Source: Pseudomonadota bacterium (GTDB lineage: Bacteria; Pseudomonadota; Alphaproteobacteria; Parvibaculales; Parvibaculaceae). Taken from it: a stretch of 5,934 bases of DNA. Positions 5,641-5,934 of the stretch are shown here, in pieces; within the stretch, counting starts at the first letter, position 1, and every line of letters starts with the position of its first letter. Made by a program: the position numbers and the translations under genes. Location: assembly GCA_021780275.1 (NCBI GenBank), contig JAJXZC010000713.1, positions 1 through 5,934 on the forward strand, in the 5' to 3' direction. The notes beneath the pieces are model-generated. The model saw only the letters and a list, made by a program, of their open reading frames with translations. It was not told where the DNA came from and made no database searches.

Positions 5641-5934
5641 ATGATGCCGGACAGCGAAACACAGGAAGCGATCTTCACGCGCCACCGCTCGCGCATCTTT
5701 GCCGTCGCCTACCGCCTCGTCGGCACGGTGAGCGACGCCGAAGACGTGGTGCAGGAAACATGGCTTCGCTGGAACGGCATCGACACAGGTGATGTGAGGT
5801 CGCCCGAGGCATGGCTCGTCACCACGGCGAGCCGCCTCGGCATCGACCATCTGCGGCGCCTGCGGGCGAGGCGCGAATCCTATATCGGCCCGTGGCTGCC
5901 GGAGCCTATCGTCGCGCCTGCGAATGCGGAGCCG
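5641..5934 (+). CDS. ECF sigma factor, group ECF41 (SigJ-like), N-terminal part
   Basis: The first 98 codons are present; the gene runs off the right edge. Residues 8-75 form region sigma-2, with the DAEDVVQETWLRW stretch (32-44) and SPEAWLVTTASRLGIDHLRR (54-73), which bind core polymerase and the -10 element. It is followed by YIGPWLPEPI (81-90), the linker signature between sigma-2 and sigma-4 in group ECF41. Members of this group lack an anti-sigma factor and instead carry a fused C-terminal SnoaL-like domain that tunes activity; that part would lie outside the window, as would sigma-4. AGGA at 5630-5633 is 7 bases before the first ATG; a second ATG follows at once, so the start could be 5644. 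The gene follows the CMD gene by 17 bp in one operon, headed by a matching promoter at 4523-4549, so it probably activates its own transcription. Confidence 0.95.
   Translation, partial: MMPDSETQEAIFTRHRSRIFAVAYRLVGTVSDAEDVVQETWLRWNGIDTGDVRSPEAWLVTTASRLGIDHLRRLRARRESYIGPWLPEPIVAPANAEP

Noticed and set aside
5051..5662. Minus-strand ORF opposite the CMD gene
   Set aside because: It has no family-like motifs, covers the CMD gene fully, and has a composition typical of a shadow frame. The minus-strand ORF at 5578-5850 opposite the sigma gene is rejected likewise.

Overview
The window looks like chromosomal DNA of a GC-rich alphaproteobacterium. Codon third positions are strongly G/C, long ORFs shadow the real genes in other frames, and the AccA protein (starting [18 protein letters not shown]) is of alphaproteobacterial type. 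A Parvibaculum- or Hyphomicrobiales-like host is my impression only. There are seven protein-coding genes, two of them cut by the window edges. I see no rRNA, tRNA, CRISPR array or insertion sequence.

Left part (1-3371): a Spinster-type major facilitator transporter runs leftward off the window edge. Diverging from it across a 139-bp gap is a two-gene operon of paralogous epoxide hydrolases, both of the microsomal/juvenile-hormone type with an EHN N-terminal domain. The two genes overlap by 4 bp (ATGA). All catalytic positions can be placed in both proteins. The charge-relay acid appears to be Glu in the first and Asp in the second. Transporter and hydrolases may form an uptake-and-detoxification module for a hydrophobic epoxide or epoxide precursor, but the substrate cannot be read from the sequence.

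Middle (3354-4347): the second hydrolase gene converges on accA (acetyl-CoA carboxylase carboxyltransferase alpha subunit), with only 16 bp between the stop codons. A 13-bp hairpin covers the hydrolase stop codon and part of this gap. accA is a full-length housekeeping gene whose canonical start is the ATG at 4347.

Right part (4348-5934): a 271-bp divergent regulatory region separates accA from a rightward operon. That operon encodes a 4-helix membrane protein of unknown function, a carboxymuconolactone decarboxylase/AhpD-like protein and the N-terminal part of an ECF sigma factor. The sigma factor carries a YIGPWLPEP linker motif typical of group ECF41. The operon is preceded by an exact match to the published ECF41 target promoter, TGTCACA-N16-CGTC. 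The operon therefore appears to be an autoregulated ECF41 regulon in which the usual linked enzyme (CMD family) is joined by an uncharacterised membrane protein. This is the most interesting system in the window. A 7-bp inverted repeat centred on the promoter's -10 element and a G-quadruplex-type motif lie in the same region.
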